Of a stretch of DNA of 64,000 nucleotides, positions 1 through 8,507 are shown piece by piece; within the stretch, counting starts at the first letter, position 1, and every line of letters starts with the position of its first letter. The stretch spans positions 2,480,001 to 2,544,000 of the forward strand of contig NZ_CP046535.1 in the NCBI RefSeq assembly GCF_009739515.1. Direction: 5' to 3'. The notes beneath the pieces are model-generated. The model did no database searches. It was not told the origin of the DNA and saw nothing but the letters and a program-made list of their open reading frames with translations. Source of the stretch: Sphingomonas profundi (lineage in GTDB: Bacteria > Pseudomonadota > Alphaproteobacteria > Sphingomonadales > Sphingomonadaceae). The translations under genes were made by a program, and so were the position numbers.

Positions 1-81
1 CGGCCGCATCGTAATCGCCGCGGCCTTCGACATTGGTCGAAGTCCGCGAAGGGACCGCTCGCGATCGGTGCGGCGGCGGCC

Positions 82-99
82 AAGTCACGCCCGTGACTT
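82..99. promoter_or_regulatory. 18-bp perfect palindrome upstream of the MHYT-GGDEF-EAL gene
   Basis: Arms AAGTCACG (82-89) and CGTGACTT (92-99) are perfect inverted repeats around a 2-nt centre, about 70 nt before the start at 168. It could be a dimeric-repressor operator or the end of a terminator for a gene left of the window. The run after it (AACATTTCCTT) is only partly T-rich, so a terminator is not clear. The function is inference. Confidence 0.35.
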
Positions 100-167
100 A
101 ACATTTCCTTCAGCGCGGCGTGGCAGAAGCGTGCGACCCTGGTCTCTCACGCGGTGTTCGGGAAACG

Positions 168-2543
168 GTGTTGCTCAAAATCTATACCTGTCTCGCGACC
201 CAGCACGATTTGCGGCTGGTGCTGCTCGCCGGGGCGATCTGCCTGTTCGCCTCGCTCACCGCCTTCACCCTCGCGGGGCACCTGCGGACGGCTTCGTGCC
301 GTCGCCGGCTGCGGTGGATCGTCGCCTTGTCCTTCGTCGCCGGATCGGGCGTGTGGGCGACGCACTTCATCGCGATGCTCGCCTACGAACCGGGCCTGCC
401 CACCGCTTACTCGCCGGACTACACGATCGTCTCGGTGCTGATCGCGATCGCGATGAGCGCCGCCGCCTTCACCCGCCGCACGGTGCTGGGGCGCACGCTG
501 CTGATGACGGCCGGCATCGCAATGATGCACTTCATCGGCATGGCCGCGCTGGAGACGACCGGCCGGGTCATCTACGAGGGCGGCCTCGCCGCCGTCGCCA
601 TCCTGCTCGGCGGCGTGCTGGTCGGCTGCGCCATGCTGCGGTTCCAGCGTTCGGATGGCGGCATCGCCGTGCAGCCGGCTGTGCTGTTCACCCTCGCCGT
701 CTGCACGATCCACTTCGGCGCGATGGCGGCGGCCACCGTGCTTCCCGACAACACCGCCACGATCGATGCCGGCGCGATCAGCTCCAGCGGCCTCGCCACC
801 GCCGTCACCTCGCTGATCGTCGCCCTGCTCGCCGTCGCCTTCGCCACCGTGCTGGCGGACAGCCGCCTGGCCAAGAGCGCGCTGCAGGAGGCGGAGCGGC
901 TGAAGCACTTCACGGATTGCTCGCTGGAAGGGCTGCTGATCCTGGACGGCGACGAGGTCGTCGATGCGAACAGCATCTTCTGGACGATGGCGCGGTTCGA
1001 TCCGGCGGCCCCGCCGCACGGTCTGCGCGTGGCGCAGGTGCTGCCCGGCCACCGCGCGAGCCACGCCGCCGCGGCCGGTAGCGGCTTCGTCGAGGCGGCG
1101 CTTCGCCGCGGTGACGGCACGACGATGGACGTGGAGACCGCCTCGCGCGGCGGCACGATGGCCGGCGAGCGGCGCGAGATGATCGTCGTGCGCGACATCA
1201 GCGATCGCAAGGCCGCCGCCGCCCGCATCGCCCATCTCGCCAGCCACGATCCGCTGACGGGCGCGGCCAACCGGCTCACCTTCACCGCCGCCGTCGATCG
1301 CGCGATCGCTACGTCGGGCCGCGACCATCCGGCGGTGATGCTGTGCCTCGATCTCGATCGCTTCAAGGCGGTCAACGATCTCTACGGCCATCCGGCGGGC
1401 GATGCCGTGCTGATCGAGGCGACCCGCCGAATCCAGGGCTGCCTGGAGGACGGCGACACGCTGGCCCGGCTGGGCGGCGACGAGTTCGCCATCATCCGCC
1501 CGGCCAGCGGCGGGCCGCAGCATGCCGGCCTGCTCGCCGAGCGCATCATCGATCGCCTGGCGGAACGCTTCCCCGTGGGCGAGATGGCGGCCACGATCGG
1601 CACCAGCATCGGCATCGCCTTCTACCCGACCGACGCGGAGACCGGCGAGGATCTGCACAAGAAGGCCGATCTCGCGCTCTACCGCGCTAAGGCGCAGGGG
1701 CGCGGCGCCTTCCACTTCTTCGACGACAGCATGGATCAGCAGATCGTCGAGCGGCACCGCCTGGAAGCCGATCTGCGCGAGGCGATCGAGCGGCGGCAGC
1801 TGGACCTGCACTTCCAGCCGCTCGCGAGCCTGGAGACGGGCGAGATCGTCGGCTTCGAGGCGCTGCTGCGCTGGAACCATCCGCAGCGCGGCGCCGTATC
1901 GCCGAGCGTGTTCATCCCGCTGGCCGAGGAGACCGGCCTGATCGTGCCGATCGGCGAGTGGGTGCTCCGCCGCGCCTGCCGCGAGGCGGCGAGCTGGCAG
2001 CAGCCGCTAAAGATCGCGGTCAACCTCTCGCCCGTGCAGTTCGCCATCGGCGATATCGCCACGCTGATCGAGACGGTGCTGCGCGAGAGCCGGCTCGATC
2101 CGTGCCGGCTGGATCTTGAGATAACCGAGGGCCTGCTGATCAAGGATGCGGACAAGGCGCTGGCCGTGCTGCACCGGCTGAAGGCGCTGGGCTGCCAGAT
2201 CGCGATGGACGATTTCGGCACCGGCTATTCCTCGCTCAGCTACTTCCGCCAGTTCCCGTTCGACAAGGTGAAGATCGACCAGTCGTTCGTGCGCGACATG
2301 GCGGACAATCCGCAGGCGCTGGCGATCGTGAAGGCGGTGATCGGCCTCGGCCGCGGCCTCGGCATGTCGGTGCTGGCCGAGGGCGTGGAGACGGCCGCGC
2401 AGATGCACCTCCTCCAGCAGGAGGGTTGCGAGCAGATGCAGGGCTATCTGATCAGCCGGCCGCAGCCGATCCGCTTCTTCGAATCAGTCGTGATCGATCA
2501 TGTGAAGCCGGCGCTGCGCGACGACGGCGCCATCGCCGCCTGA
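168..2543 (+). CDS. Membrane-bound diguanylate cyclase/phosphodiesterase with MHYT sensor (MHYT-GGDEF-EAL)
   Basis: A predicted c-di-GMP turnover enzyme of the inner membrane. The N-terminal ~240 residues form a multi-helix MHYT sensor with three MHYT-like repeats (HFIAML, MHFIGMAA, IHFGAMAA), a family proposed to sense a diatomic ligand through a bound metal. A short PAS-like linker follows. The GGDEF domain has an intact RLGGDEF signature near residue 435. The EAL domain (EALLRW near 562) keeps its catalytic set: NLSPVQ, LEITE, MDDFGTG, VKIDQSF, AEGVE and GYLISRP. Both activities are therefore possible. The start is uncertain: GTG 168 or TTG 171 gives a protein beginning just before the first helix, and an in-frame GTG at 120 would add 16 residues. 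It stands alone, with bamE converging downstream. Confidence 0.92.
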   Translation: MLLKIYTCLATQHDLRLVLLAGAICLFASLTAFTLAGHLRTASCRRRLRWIVALSFVAGSGVWATHFIAMLAYEPGLPTAYSPDYTIVSVLIAIAMSAAAFTRRTVLGRTLLMTAGIAMMHFIGMAALETTGRVIYEGGLAAVAILLGGVLVGCAMLRFQRSDGGIAVQPAVLFTLAVCTIHFGAMAAATVLPDNTATIDAGAISSSGLATAVTSLIVALLAVAFATVLADSRLAKSALQEAERLKHFTDCSLEGLLILDGDEVVDANSIFWTMARFDPAAPPHGLRVAQVLPGHRASHAAAAGSGFVEAALRRGDGTTMDVETASRGGTMAGERREMIVVRDISDRKAAAARIAHLASHDPLTGAANRLTFTAAVDRAIATSGRDHPAVMLCLDLDRFKAVNDLYGHPAGDAVLIEATRRIQGCLEDGDTLARLGGDEFAIIRPASGGPQHAGLLAERIIDRLAERFPVGEMAATIGTSIGIAFYPTDAETGEDLHKKADLALYRAKAQGRGAFHFFDDSMDQQIVERHRLEADLREAIERRQLDLHFQPLASLETGEIVGFEALLRWNHPQRGAVSPSVFIPLAEETGLIVPIGEWVLRRACREAASWQQPLKIAVNLSPVQFAIGDIATLIETVLRESRLDPCRLDLEITEGLLIKDADKALAVLHRLKALGCQIAMDDFGTGYSSLSYFRQFPFDKVKIDQSFVRDMADNPQALAIVKAVIGLGRGLGMSVLAEGVETAAQMHLLQQEGCEQMQGYLISRPQPIRFFESVVIDHVKPALRDDGAIAA

Positions 2544-2566
2544 TCGCCGCCCCGCCGGGCGCGCCG

Positions 2567-3118
2567 TCAGTTCGGATTGTCGGTCGTGCCGCCGCTCTGC
2601 GATGGGCCGCCGGCCCCGCCCACCCGGCCGATATTGCCGAACAGCTCGCGGAAGAAGCCGCGATTGCGGCCGAGCGTCGGCGTCTTGTCGCCATCGGGCG
2701 AGATGCTGACCACCTTCTCCATGCCGCCCTTCTGCACCGATACCACGTTGCCGGCCGCGTCGAACTTCACCGCCAGGATCGTCTGCGCGACGGGCTTGGG
2801 CCGGCTGAAGGCGAACTGCCGCGTGTCGCGCGACACATAATACCAGCTGCGGTCGCCGTCGAACTCGCCGGCGAAGCTCGGCCGGCCGAGCGTCTTGGCG
2901 ACGGAATCGCGATTGTCGATGCCGGGCTGCACCGTATCGATCAGCGTGCTGTCGACGACATAGCCCTTGTGGTCGCGGATGCGCGCGCAGCCGGCGGTGA
3001 TCGCCAGCGCGCCGCCGGCCAGCACGATCGTCGCGATACGAGCAGGCGAAGGGCGGGCGGACGAGGGGCGGGCGGAGGAGGAACGGCGCGCCGATCGGCC
3101 GGAACGGGAAGCGGGCAT
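2567..3118 (-). CDS. bamE: Outer membrane protein assembly factor BamE (SmpA/OmlA lipoprotein)
   Basis: A lipoprotein subunit of the BAM complex, which folds beta-barrel proteins into the outer membrane. The 183-residue product has an arginine-rich N-terminus, a hydrophobic segment and a lipobox ending ITAGC. The SmpA/OmlA fold follows (GYVVDSTLIDTVQPGIDNRDSV, continuing to LGRPSF, WYYVSRDTRQFAF and ILAVKFD). The tail is low-complexity and rich in Gly, Ser and Pro. Start 3118 is chosen over an upstream ATG at 3214 because the basic n-region then sits directly before the signal core. It is divergent from the cytochrome bc1 chaperone gene. Confidence 0.9.
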   Translation of the reverse strand: MPASRSGRSARRSSSARPSSARPSPARIATIVLAGGALAITAGCARIRDHKGYVVDSTLIDTVQPGIDNRDSVAKTLGRPSFAGEFDGDRSWYYVSRDTRQFAFSRPKPVAQTILAVKFDAAGNVVSVQKGGMEKVVSISPDGDKTPTLGRNRGFFRELFGNIGRVGGAGGPSQSGGTTDNPN

Positions 3119-3240
3119 CCGTGCAATCTCCTCAACACGGCCGGCAAGGCCGCAACACGGCTCCGCAAACCCGTTGCATCGGGAGCCGGCCGCCTCAATA
3201 TGCGGGGAGACCATGCCGACGCAAGCGCGGCGAACATCGC

Positions 3241-3771
3241 GTGAGGCGCCCCTTGTCCATCTTCCGTCGGTTCTTCAGCGGCAGCGATCTGCGCGCACCG
3301 CTCCGGCCGCTCTACGCCGCCATCGTCGCCAGGGGCCGCGACCCCGCCTGGTATCGCGACGGCGCGGTGCCCGACACGCTGGACGGCCGGTTCGACATGA
3401 TCGCGGCGATGCTCGCCCTCGTGCTCATCCGGCTGGAAGCCGCCGGCGCGCCGGCGCGCGAGCCGTCGACGCTGCTGACCGAGCTGTTCGTCGACGACAT
3501 GGACGGGCAGCTGCGCCAGGCCGGCATCGGCGACGTGGTGGTCGGCAAGCATATCGGCAAGATGATGAGCGCGCTCGGCGGCCGCATCACGGCCTATCGC
3601 GCGGCGCTGGCCGGTGCGGAGGATCTGCCCGCGGCGCTCACTCGCAACCTCTATCGCGGCGCGGCGCCGGCGCCCGATGCGCTCGCCCTGGTCGCCGGGC
3701 GGATGCGCGCGTTCCACCGGCAGCTGGCCGACACGCCCGCCGACACGATCATCGCGGGCGACCTGCCGTGA
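3241..3771 (+). CDS. Ubiquinol-cytochrome c chaperone family protein (CBP3/UQCC1-like)
   Basis: Belongs to the CBP3 family, which in mitochondria binds newly made cytochrome b and assists bc1 complex assembly; the bacterial role is inferred from the family. The product has about 176 residues, with the family-typical stretch around DTLDGRFDMIAAMLALVLIR, FVDDMDGQLRQAGIGD and VGKHIGKMM. The start is GTG 3241, or TTG 3253, which has GTGAGG just upstream and gives MSIFRRFFSG. Its stop overlaps the start of the DUF177 gene (GTGA), so the two are probably translationally coupled. Confidence 0.82.
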   Translation: MRRPLSIFRRFFSGSDLRAPLRPLYAAIVARGRDPAWYRDGAVPDTLDGRFDMIAAMLALVLIRLEAAGAPAREPSTLLTELFVDDMDGQLRQAGIGDVVVGKHIGKMMSALGGRITAYRAALAGAEDLPAALTRNLYRGAAPAPDALALVAGRMRAFHRQLADTPADTIIAGDLP

Positions 3772-4298
3772 CGGCGGCGGCCAGCGAGTTCCCGCGCCCG
3801 GTGCGGATCGACACGATCGGTGAGGCGGAGCGCGCCATCACCGTCACGGCCGACGAGGCGGAGCGCGCGGCCCTCGCCCGCCGCTTCGATCTCGTCGCGA
3901 TCGATCGCCTCTCGGCCGAGATACGCGTGCGGCGTGCGGGCGAGATCGTCCACGCCGAGGGCGTCGTCTCTGCCGCCGTCACCCAGTCCTGCGTGGCGAC
4001 GGGCGCGCCGCTTGCCGCCACGCTCGCCGTGCCGCTCGAGCTGCGCTTCGTGCCGGAGCCGTTCGCCGCCGCGCAGGACGAGATCGAGCTCGACGCCGCC
4101 GATTGCGACACCGTCGGCTACGATGGCGGCGCGATCGACGTGGGCGAGGCTGCGGCCGAGACGCTCTACCTCGCGCTCGATCCCTTTCCCCGCGCGCACG
4201 ATGCCGATGCCGTGCTGAAGGCGGCCGGCGTGATCGCCGAGGAGGATGCCGGCCCCTTCGCCGCGCTGAAGGGCCTGCGCGACCGCCTGGGAGAGTGA
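3768..4298 (+). CDS. YceD/DUF177 family protein (23S rRNA accumulation protein)
   Basis: The 176-residue product matches the DUF177/YceD family, whose members affect 23S rRNA accumulation in bacteria and usually sit beside rpmF. The conserved core is visible: a CVATGAPL segment with its cysteine (family CxR/CxxxxxP region), LRFVPEP, the acidic strand EIELDAADCD and the C-terminal LALDPFPRAH. The usual rpmF neighbour is absent; the gene is coupled to the CBP3-like gene through a GTGA overlap and converges with the DUF4197 gene. The GTG start is set by that overlap. Confidence 0.82.
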   Translation: MTAAASEFPRPVRIDTIGEAERAITVTADEAERAALARRFDLVAIDRLSAEIRVRRAGEIVHAEGVVSAAVTQSCVATGAPLAATLAVPLELRFVPEPFAAAQDEIELDAADCDTVGYDGGAIDVGEAAAETLYLALDPFPRAHDADAVLKAAGVIAEEDAGPFAALKGLRDRLGE

Positions 4299-4323
4299 GG
4301 ACGACGCGCCGACCCGCGTGGAT

Positions 4324-5013
4324 CTATCGCCGCAGCAGCGCGATCAGCACGGGATCGCGGGTCGCCGCCGGATCGGCGCGGATCGCCGCCTCCTCCCGCC
4401 CGATGACGCGGAAGATGCCGTCGGCCGCCTGCTCGGCGACCGTGCGGCCAAGCTCCAGATAGTCGATGCCGGTCTGCTCGGCGGCGGCGGCGCTCAGCGC
4501 GCTCAGCAGGTCGGAGCGGAGCAGGCCGGCCAGCTCCGGCACCATCACCTCGACGACATGGCCGCCGATGCGCTGGTGCAGCAGGTCGGTCGCCGCCTGC
4601 GGGCCGCCGCGCAGCGTGCGCACCGCATCGGCGGTGAACATGCCGCGGATCGACTCGAGCACGTAGGGGGCTGCCCGCTGCGCCGCGCGCCCGGCGACAT
4701 CGTTGAGCGCGAGCGACACGCGCCGCCGCACCGCCTCGCTGCGCAGGAAGGCGCCGAAGATCGCGTTCAGCCTGCCCGGCCCGCCGGCGCCGATCGCATC
4801 GGGCGGCGAGATGCGGGCGAGCTGATCCTCGTAGAAGCCGCCGGGTTGCAGCAGACGGCCGAACGCGCGCTGGGTGGAGAGCGTCAGCAGCCGCCGCACG
4901 CCCTCGTCCAGGCTGTAGCCGCCGGGGCCGGCGGCGCAGCCGGCCAGCGCGGCCAGCGGCAGCAGCGCGCCCCAGCCGATCAGCCGGCGGCGATCGATCG
5001 TCGCGATGTCCAT
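4324..5013 (-). CDS. DUF4197 domain-containing lipoprotein-like protein
   Basis: A 229-residue exported protein with a DUF4197 architecture. The N-terminal hydrophobic segment ends in LAALAGCAAG, a lipobox, so it is probably anchored in the envelope. The helical body contains the family-like stretches SLDEGVRRLLTLSTQRAF and FYEDQLARI, and the C-terminal half is rich in helices (ADGIFRVIGREEAAIR). The start at 5013 has AAAGGGG five bases upstream; an in-frame ATG at 5034 is less likely. The biochemical role of DUF4197 is unknown. Confidence 0.8.
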   Translation of the reverse strand: MDIATIDRRRLIGWGALLPLAALAGCAAGPGGYSLDEGVRRLLTLSTQRAFGRLLQPGGFYEDQLARISPPDAIGAGGPGRLNAIFGAFLRSEAVRRRVSLALNDVAGRAAQRAAPYVLESIRGMFTADAVRTLRGGPQAATDLLHQRIGGHVVEVMVPELAGLLRSDLLSALSAAAAEQTGIDYLELGRTVAEQAADGIFRVIGREEAAIRADPAATRDPVLIALLRR

Positions 5014-5060
5014 GCCGCCCCTTTCCGCCCGCATCCGCTAACCCGCGATGAACGGCGGGC

Positions 5061-5420
5061 TCAGCCCAGGTCGGATTCGTGCTCCTCCACGGTGAACATG
5101 CGGTTCTTCGCGCGATCGAACACGCGCTCCTCGTCCTCGGAAATCTCGGCCGCGATCTCCGGCGCGGCGAGCGAGGCCATCGTCGTCTCGAACGTCTCGC
5201 GATCGGGGAACCAGATCTCCATAACCACGTCATGCTCCGGCTCGATCACCTCGCCGGTCAGCGGATTGGGGAAGGAATGGAGGAAGCGGCGCACGTAGCG
5301 GGTGGCGCTGCCGCGCAGATATTTCTCGCCGATCACGCGGTGACGCGTCTCGTAATAGTCGATGAACTCGGCCATCGTCAGGCCGGGCCGCCGCTTCAGC
5401 AGCGTGATCGTCTTGAACAT
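5061..5420 (-). CDS. EthD domain protein (dimeric alpha-beta barrel)
   Basis: The 119-residue product has an EthD-like ferredoxin-fold: KTITLLKRRPGLTMAEFIDYY at the N-terminus, a central RYVRRFLHSFPN and EIWFPDRETFE near residue 75. EthD proteins are small dimeric barrels found in degradative and secondary-metabolism clusters, mostly of unknown chemistry. A strong ribosome site (AGGAGAG) lies six bases before the ATG. It sits in a same-strand run with the genes at 5491-6649 but is separated by 70 nt, so shared transcription is only possible. Confidence 0.8.
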   Translation of the reverse strand: MFKTITLLKRRPGLTMAEFIDYYETRHRVIGEKYLRGSATRYVRRFLHSFPNPLTGEVIEPEHDVVMEIWFPDRETFETTMASLAAPEIAAEISEDEERVFDRAKNRMFTVEEHESDLG

Positions 5421-5490
5421 GTCTCTCTCCTGCGCTCGTCGATGCGAGAGGCATGCCCGCTGTCGCCGCCAGGAGCGACTAGCGCCTTCG

Positions 5491-6081
5491 TCAGGCCGCG
5501 ATCGCCTCCGCCCGCGTGGGCCACGCCTTCGCGTCCACCTCGGGCAGCGCCGCCAGGCCGGCCGCGTCCAGCGGCACGACGAAGCCCGCGTCACGCACGC
5601 GCAGGTCCGACCAGGCGATGGCGTGCAGCCGTTCGCCGACACCGCCGACGCCACCTTCCGCCACCATCAGATAGGCTATGCGGCCGCCGTCGCACTCCGC
5701 CATGGCGCCGATCGCCTGGCCGATCGTCTCGCCGCCCTGCCCGATCACCGCCCGCCCGGCGATCTCGCCGATCGGGAACAGCGCCGGGCTGGCGCGCGTC
5801 TCGCTGCGATCCTTTGCCGCCTGCGCGCCATCGCCATATTTCGCCTCGCGGCCCAGCCAGCGCCAGATGCCGACGAGGTTGACGATCGTGAGGAAGCCGT
5901 TCGCCCAGAGCAGGTTCGCCTGCCCCGTGACGATCGCGACGATGCTCCACGCGATCGACCCGACGGTGAAGACGACGAAGCCCCAGCCGGTGATGCGCGG
6001 GCCGAGATTGGCCGCGGTCATCATCGCCGCGATCATCGTGGCGATCGGTGCGATCCATCCGGCGATATCTTCCACGGGCAT
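5491..6081 (-). CDS. Membrane protein with C-terminal PRC-barrel-like domain
   Basis: A 196-residue protein with three hydrophobic segments at roughly residues 7-24, 30-52 and 58-74, followed by a soluble domain of about 100 residues. The soluble part (IGEIAGRAVIGQGGETIGQAIGAM, then IAYLMVAEGG and VPLDAAGLAALP) resembles a PRC-barrel, a small beta-barrel that binds partners in the photosynthetic reaction centre H subunit and RimM. The cellular role is not known. It starts 4 nt after the stop of the nucleotidyltransferase gene on the same strand, suggesting an operon. Confidence 0.7.
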   Translation of the reverse strand: MPVEDIAGWIAPIATMIAAMMTAANLGPRITGWGFVVFTVGSIAWSIVAIVTGQANLLWANGFLTIVNLVGIWRWLGREAKYGDGAQAAKDRSETRASPALFPIGEIAGRAVIGQGGETIGQAIGAMAECDGGRIAYLMVAEGGVGGVGERLHAIAWSDLRVRDAGFVVPLDAAGLAALPEVDAKAWPTRAEAIAA

Positions 6082-6085
6082 TCTC

Positions 6086-6649
6086 CTAGCGCCAGCGCGC
6101 CAGGTCGCGGCGCGTGTCGATGTCCGCCGAACGGTGCCCGACCGTTCCGATCCAGCGCGTTCCGCCGGCGATCAACGCGCCAAGGCCGCGATCGCCCTGC
6201 AGGCGTGCGACGATTTCCCGCGACGGGCGGCGCATCACCACGGGATGACCCGGCCCCGCTCGATCCCGTGGCCGCACCGCGACGGTGCCTGGGCGGAGCG
6301 CGCGGGCGAGCCGGAAGGTCAGGCCCGGCGGCACGACCGGCACGTCGCCGAGAAACAGGAACACCGTCCGCTCGGCCGGGCGGAGCGCGGCGAGGCCGGC
6401 GCGCAGGCTCTCGCCGACACCCTTTGCATGATGTCGGGCATGGACGATCGAGACGCGCGGGCCGCGCGCGGCGGCGGCCACCCGCGCCCGATCACGACCG
6501 ACAACGACGATGACACGTCCCGCAGGCGCTGCCCGCGCTGCGGCCACGGCATGTTGCACGATCGGCCGGCCACGCAGCGGTGCCAGCAGCTTGTTGCCGC
6601 CGACGAACCGGCGCGAACCACCTGCGGAGAGAACCAGCGCGACGCGCAT
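6086..6649 (-). CDS. MobA-like NTP transferase family protein
   Basis: A 187-residue nucleotidyltransferase of the MobA/MocA type, a group that includes molybdenum-cofactor cytidylyl- and guanylyltransferases. The nucleotide-binding signature VLSAGGSRRF at the N-terminus is followed by a lysine in GGNKLLAPL (family LAAGxSxRxGxxK). FLGDVPVV supplies the metal-binding aspartate and GHPVVMRR the substrate loop. The substrate cannot be decided: no moa, moe or xdh genes are nearby. An in-frame ATG at 6670 would add seven residues; the internal Met gives the family-typical start. Confidence 0.78.
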   Translation of the reverse strand: MRVALVLSAGGSRRFVGGNKLLAPLRGRPIVQHAVAAARAAPAGRVIVVVGRDRARVAAAARGPRVSIVHARHHAKGVGESLRAGLAALRPAERTVFLFLGDVPVVPPGLTFRLARALRPGTVAVRPRDRAGPGHPVVMRRPSREIVARLQGDRGLGALIAGGTRWIGTVGHRSADIDTRRDLARWR

Positions 6650-6680
6650 GCGGGACCGCACGACCTCCATATAATTGCCC

Positions 6681-6720
6681 CAAAAGGAAAGGCGCCGCTC
6701 CGGTAGACCGGAACGGCGCC
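6681..6720 (-). terminator. Rho-independent terminator of csbD
   Basis: On the minus strand a 13-bp stem (arms 6708-6720 and 6691-6703, one U-G wobble) closes a 4-nt loop and is followed by TTTCCTTTTG. It lies 20 nt past the csbD stop. The wobble pairs only in the minus-strand transcript; on the plus strand it would be an A-C mismatch, which fixes the orientation. Confidence 0.85.
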
Positions 6721-6740
6721 TCCGCGACCCTGTAGGGTAA

Positions 6741-6920
6741 TCAGAGCTTGTTGATGGCGCCCTTGACGTCGCCCTTGGCGCCCTGCAGGTCGCCCTTGGC
6801 TTCCTGCGCGTCGCCCTCCGCCTTGATGTCCGGCCGATCCATCGCGTCGCCTACCGCGCGCTTCACCTTGCCGATGGCCTCGTTGGCGGCGCCCGCCGCC
6901 TTGTCTGCGAATTCACCCAT
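6741..6920 (-). CDS. CsbD family stress-response protein
   Basis: A 59-residue, highly charged, glycine/alanine-rich protein of the CsbD family: GEFADKAAGAANEAIGKVK, then the repeat-like GDAQEAKGDLQGAKGDVKG. CsbD proteins accumulate under general stress; their molecular function is unknown. The start at 6920 has AGGAG about five bases upstream. The gene is monocistronic between a terminator and a candidate EcfG promoter (6981-7005), which matches the stress role. Confidence 0.9.
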   Translation of the reverse strand: MGEFADKAAGAANEAIGKVKRAVGDAMDRPDIKAEGDAQEAKGDLQGAKGDVKGAINKL

Positions 6921-6980
6921 GAGTGGCTCCTTGCCTGGGGGCAGATACGCAACGATGCGTCGCACCTGCTTGGACTGAAT

Positions 6981-7005
6981 AACGAGATTGGCTTCGCTAG
7001 GTTCC
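6981..7005 (-). promoter_or_regulatory. Candidate EcfG (general stress sigma factor) promoter of csbD
   Basis: On the minus strand GGAAC (7001-7005) and CGTT (6981-6984) are separated by 16 nt, matching the alphaproteobacterial EcfG consensus GGAAC-N16/17-CGTT. It lies about 60 nt before the csbD start, leaving a short leader with the ribosome site. The spacing and the target gene both fit; transcription itself is inferred. Confidence 0.75.
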
Positions 7006-7068
7006 ACGGCGGCGGGTGACGTCTAACGACCCTTTGCAGCGCGGCTGACCGACGCTATCGCGACTGCC

Positions 7069-7365
7069 ATGATCTACGAACTCGTCGAAATCCACGTCAT
7101 CGCCGGCCAGGAGGAGGCGTTCGTCGCCGCCGTGCAGGAGGCTGCGCCGCTGTTCCGCAACGCCAAGGGCTGCCACGGCTTCGCCCTGAAGCGATCGATC
7201 GAGGCGCCGGACCTGTTCCGCCTGCTCGTCCGGTGGGATTCGGTGGACGATCACATGGTCGGCTTCCGCAACTCCCCCGCCTTCGCCGAGTGGCGCCGGC
7301 TGGCCGGCCCCCATTTCGCCCGCCCGCCGCACGTCGAGCACATGGCGGTCGTCGCGGAAGCGTGA
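7069..7365 (+). CDS. Antibiotic biosynthesis monooxygenase (ABM) family protein
   Basis: A 98-residue dimeric alpha-beta barrel of the ABM type: [20 protein letters not shown] opens the first strand and helix, [13 protein letters not shown] the second strand, and [20 protein letters not shown] is the family-typical segment with the conserved tryptophan. Family members include quinone monooxygenases and heme-degrading enzymes, but many are uncharacterised. Divergent from csbD; no operon partner. Confidence 0.85.
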   Translation: MIYELVEIHVIAGQEEAFVAAVQEAAPLFRNAKGCHGFALKRSIEAPDLFRLLVRWDSVDDHMVGFRNSPAFAEWRRLAGPHFARPPHVEHMAVVAEA

Positions 7366-7402
7366 GACGTTCCAGGGCGGGCGCGAAGAGCGTCCGCCCG
7401 GC

Positions 7403-8434
7403 CTAGATCAGCCCGGCCAGCGGGCTCGACGGATCGGCGTACATGCGCCGTCCCATGCGCCCGGCGCGATAGGCCAGGCGGCCGCTCTCGACCGCCGCCT
7501 TCATCGCCCGCGCCATCATGATCGGATCCTTCGCCTCGGCGATGGCGGTGTTCATCAGCACGCCGTCGCAGCCGAGCTCCATCGCCGCCGCCGCGTCAGA
7601 CGCAGTGCCGACGCCCGCATCGACGAGCACCGGCACCCCGGCGCCCTCCACGATCAGCCGGATCATCACCGGATTCTGGAGGCCCAGGCCGGAGCCGATC
7701 GGCGCGCCCAGCGGCATGATCGCCACGGCGCCGGCCTCCTCCAGCCGGCGGGCGGCGATCGGATCGTCGGCGCAGTAGACCATCGGCTCGAAACCCTCAT
7801 TCGCCAGGATCTCGGTGGCGCGCAGCGTCTCGATCATGTCGGGATAGAGCGTCTTCGCCTCGCCCAGCACCTCCAGCTTCACCAGCGTCCAGCCGCCCGC
7901 CTCGCGCGCCAGCCGCAGGGTGCGGATCGCCTCGTCGGCGGTGAAGCAGCCGGCGGTGTTGGGCAAATAGGTAATCCTGGCGGGATCGATGAAATCGGTC
8001 AGCATCGGCGCCTTCGGGTCGGCGATGTTCACCCGCCGCACCGCCACCGTGACGATCTCGGCGCCGGACGCGGCGACGGCGGCGGCGTTCTGCGCGAAAT
8101 CCTTATACTTGCCGGTGCCGACGATCAGGCGCGAACGGAAGTGCCGGCCGGCCACGCTCCAGCCGTCCTCGGCGACGGCGCCGGCATGGTCGCCGCCGCC
8201 GACGAAGTGGACGATCTCCAGCTCGTCGCCATCCTCCACCAGCACGCCGGCCAGGGTCGATCGGGGCACCACCTCCAGGTTGCGCTCCACCGCCACCTTG
8301 GCCGGCTCCAGCCCAAGCTCGGCGGCGAGTTCCGCCAGGGTGATGCCCTGCGACACGCGGCGATGCTCGCCGTTCACGCGGATGCTGATCGTGCCGTCGG
8401 TCGTCAATGCGGGTCTCCCGTTCGTGGCTTCCAT
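7403..8434 (-). CDS. thiG: Fused sulfur carrier ThiS - thiazole synthase ThiG
   Basis: One 343-residue polypeptide joins a ThiS ubiquitin-like domain (about residues 14-81) to thiazole synthase ThiG (about 88-343). ThiG makes the thiazole phosphate moiety of thiamine from deoxyxylulose phosphate, dehydroglycine and ThiS-thiocarboxylate sulfur. The Schiff-base lysine region [16 protein letters not shown] and the phosphate-binding [18 protein letters not shown] are present. The ThiS di-glycine (GGG, residues 79-81) is internal instead of being a free C-terminus. Such fusions are annotated in other bacteria. No thiO, thiE or thiF is adjacent, and the 73-nt divergent gap to aroQ is too short for a TPP riboswitch. 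Confidence 0.93.
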   Translation of the reverse strand: MEATNGRPALTTDGTISIRVNGEHRRVSQGITLAELAAELGLEPAKVAVERNLEVVPRSTLAGVLVEDGDELEIVHFVGGGDHAGAVAEDGWSVAGRHFRSRLIVGTGKYKDFAQNAAAVAASGAEIVTVAVRRVNIADPKAPMLTDFIDPARITYLPNTAGCFTADEAIRTLRLAREAGGWTLVKLEVLGEAKTLYPDMIETLRATEILANEGFEPMVYCADDPIAARRLEEAGAVAIMPLGAPIGSGLGLQNPVMIRLIVEGAGVPVLVDAGVGTASDAAAAMELGCDGVLMNTAIAEAKDPIMMARAMKAAVESGRLAYRAGRMGRRMYADPSSPLAGLI

Positions 8435-8507
8435 CTAGGCGCGGCTTGGCGATATGCCAATCGCGGGCCTATCGCTGCCCGGCACTTGCAACAGGAGCAT
8501 CGTGGGC

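Noticed and set aside
7403-8434. Possible TPP riboswitch for thiS-thiG
   Set aside because: Only 73 nt separate the divergent starts and no TPP aptamer core (CTGAGA / ACCTGA-type blocks) is present.
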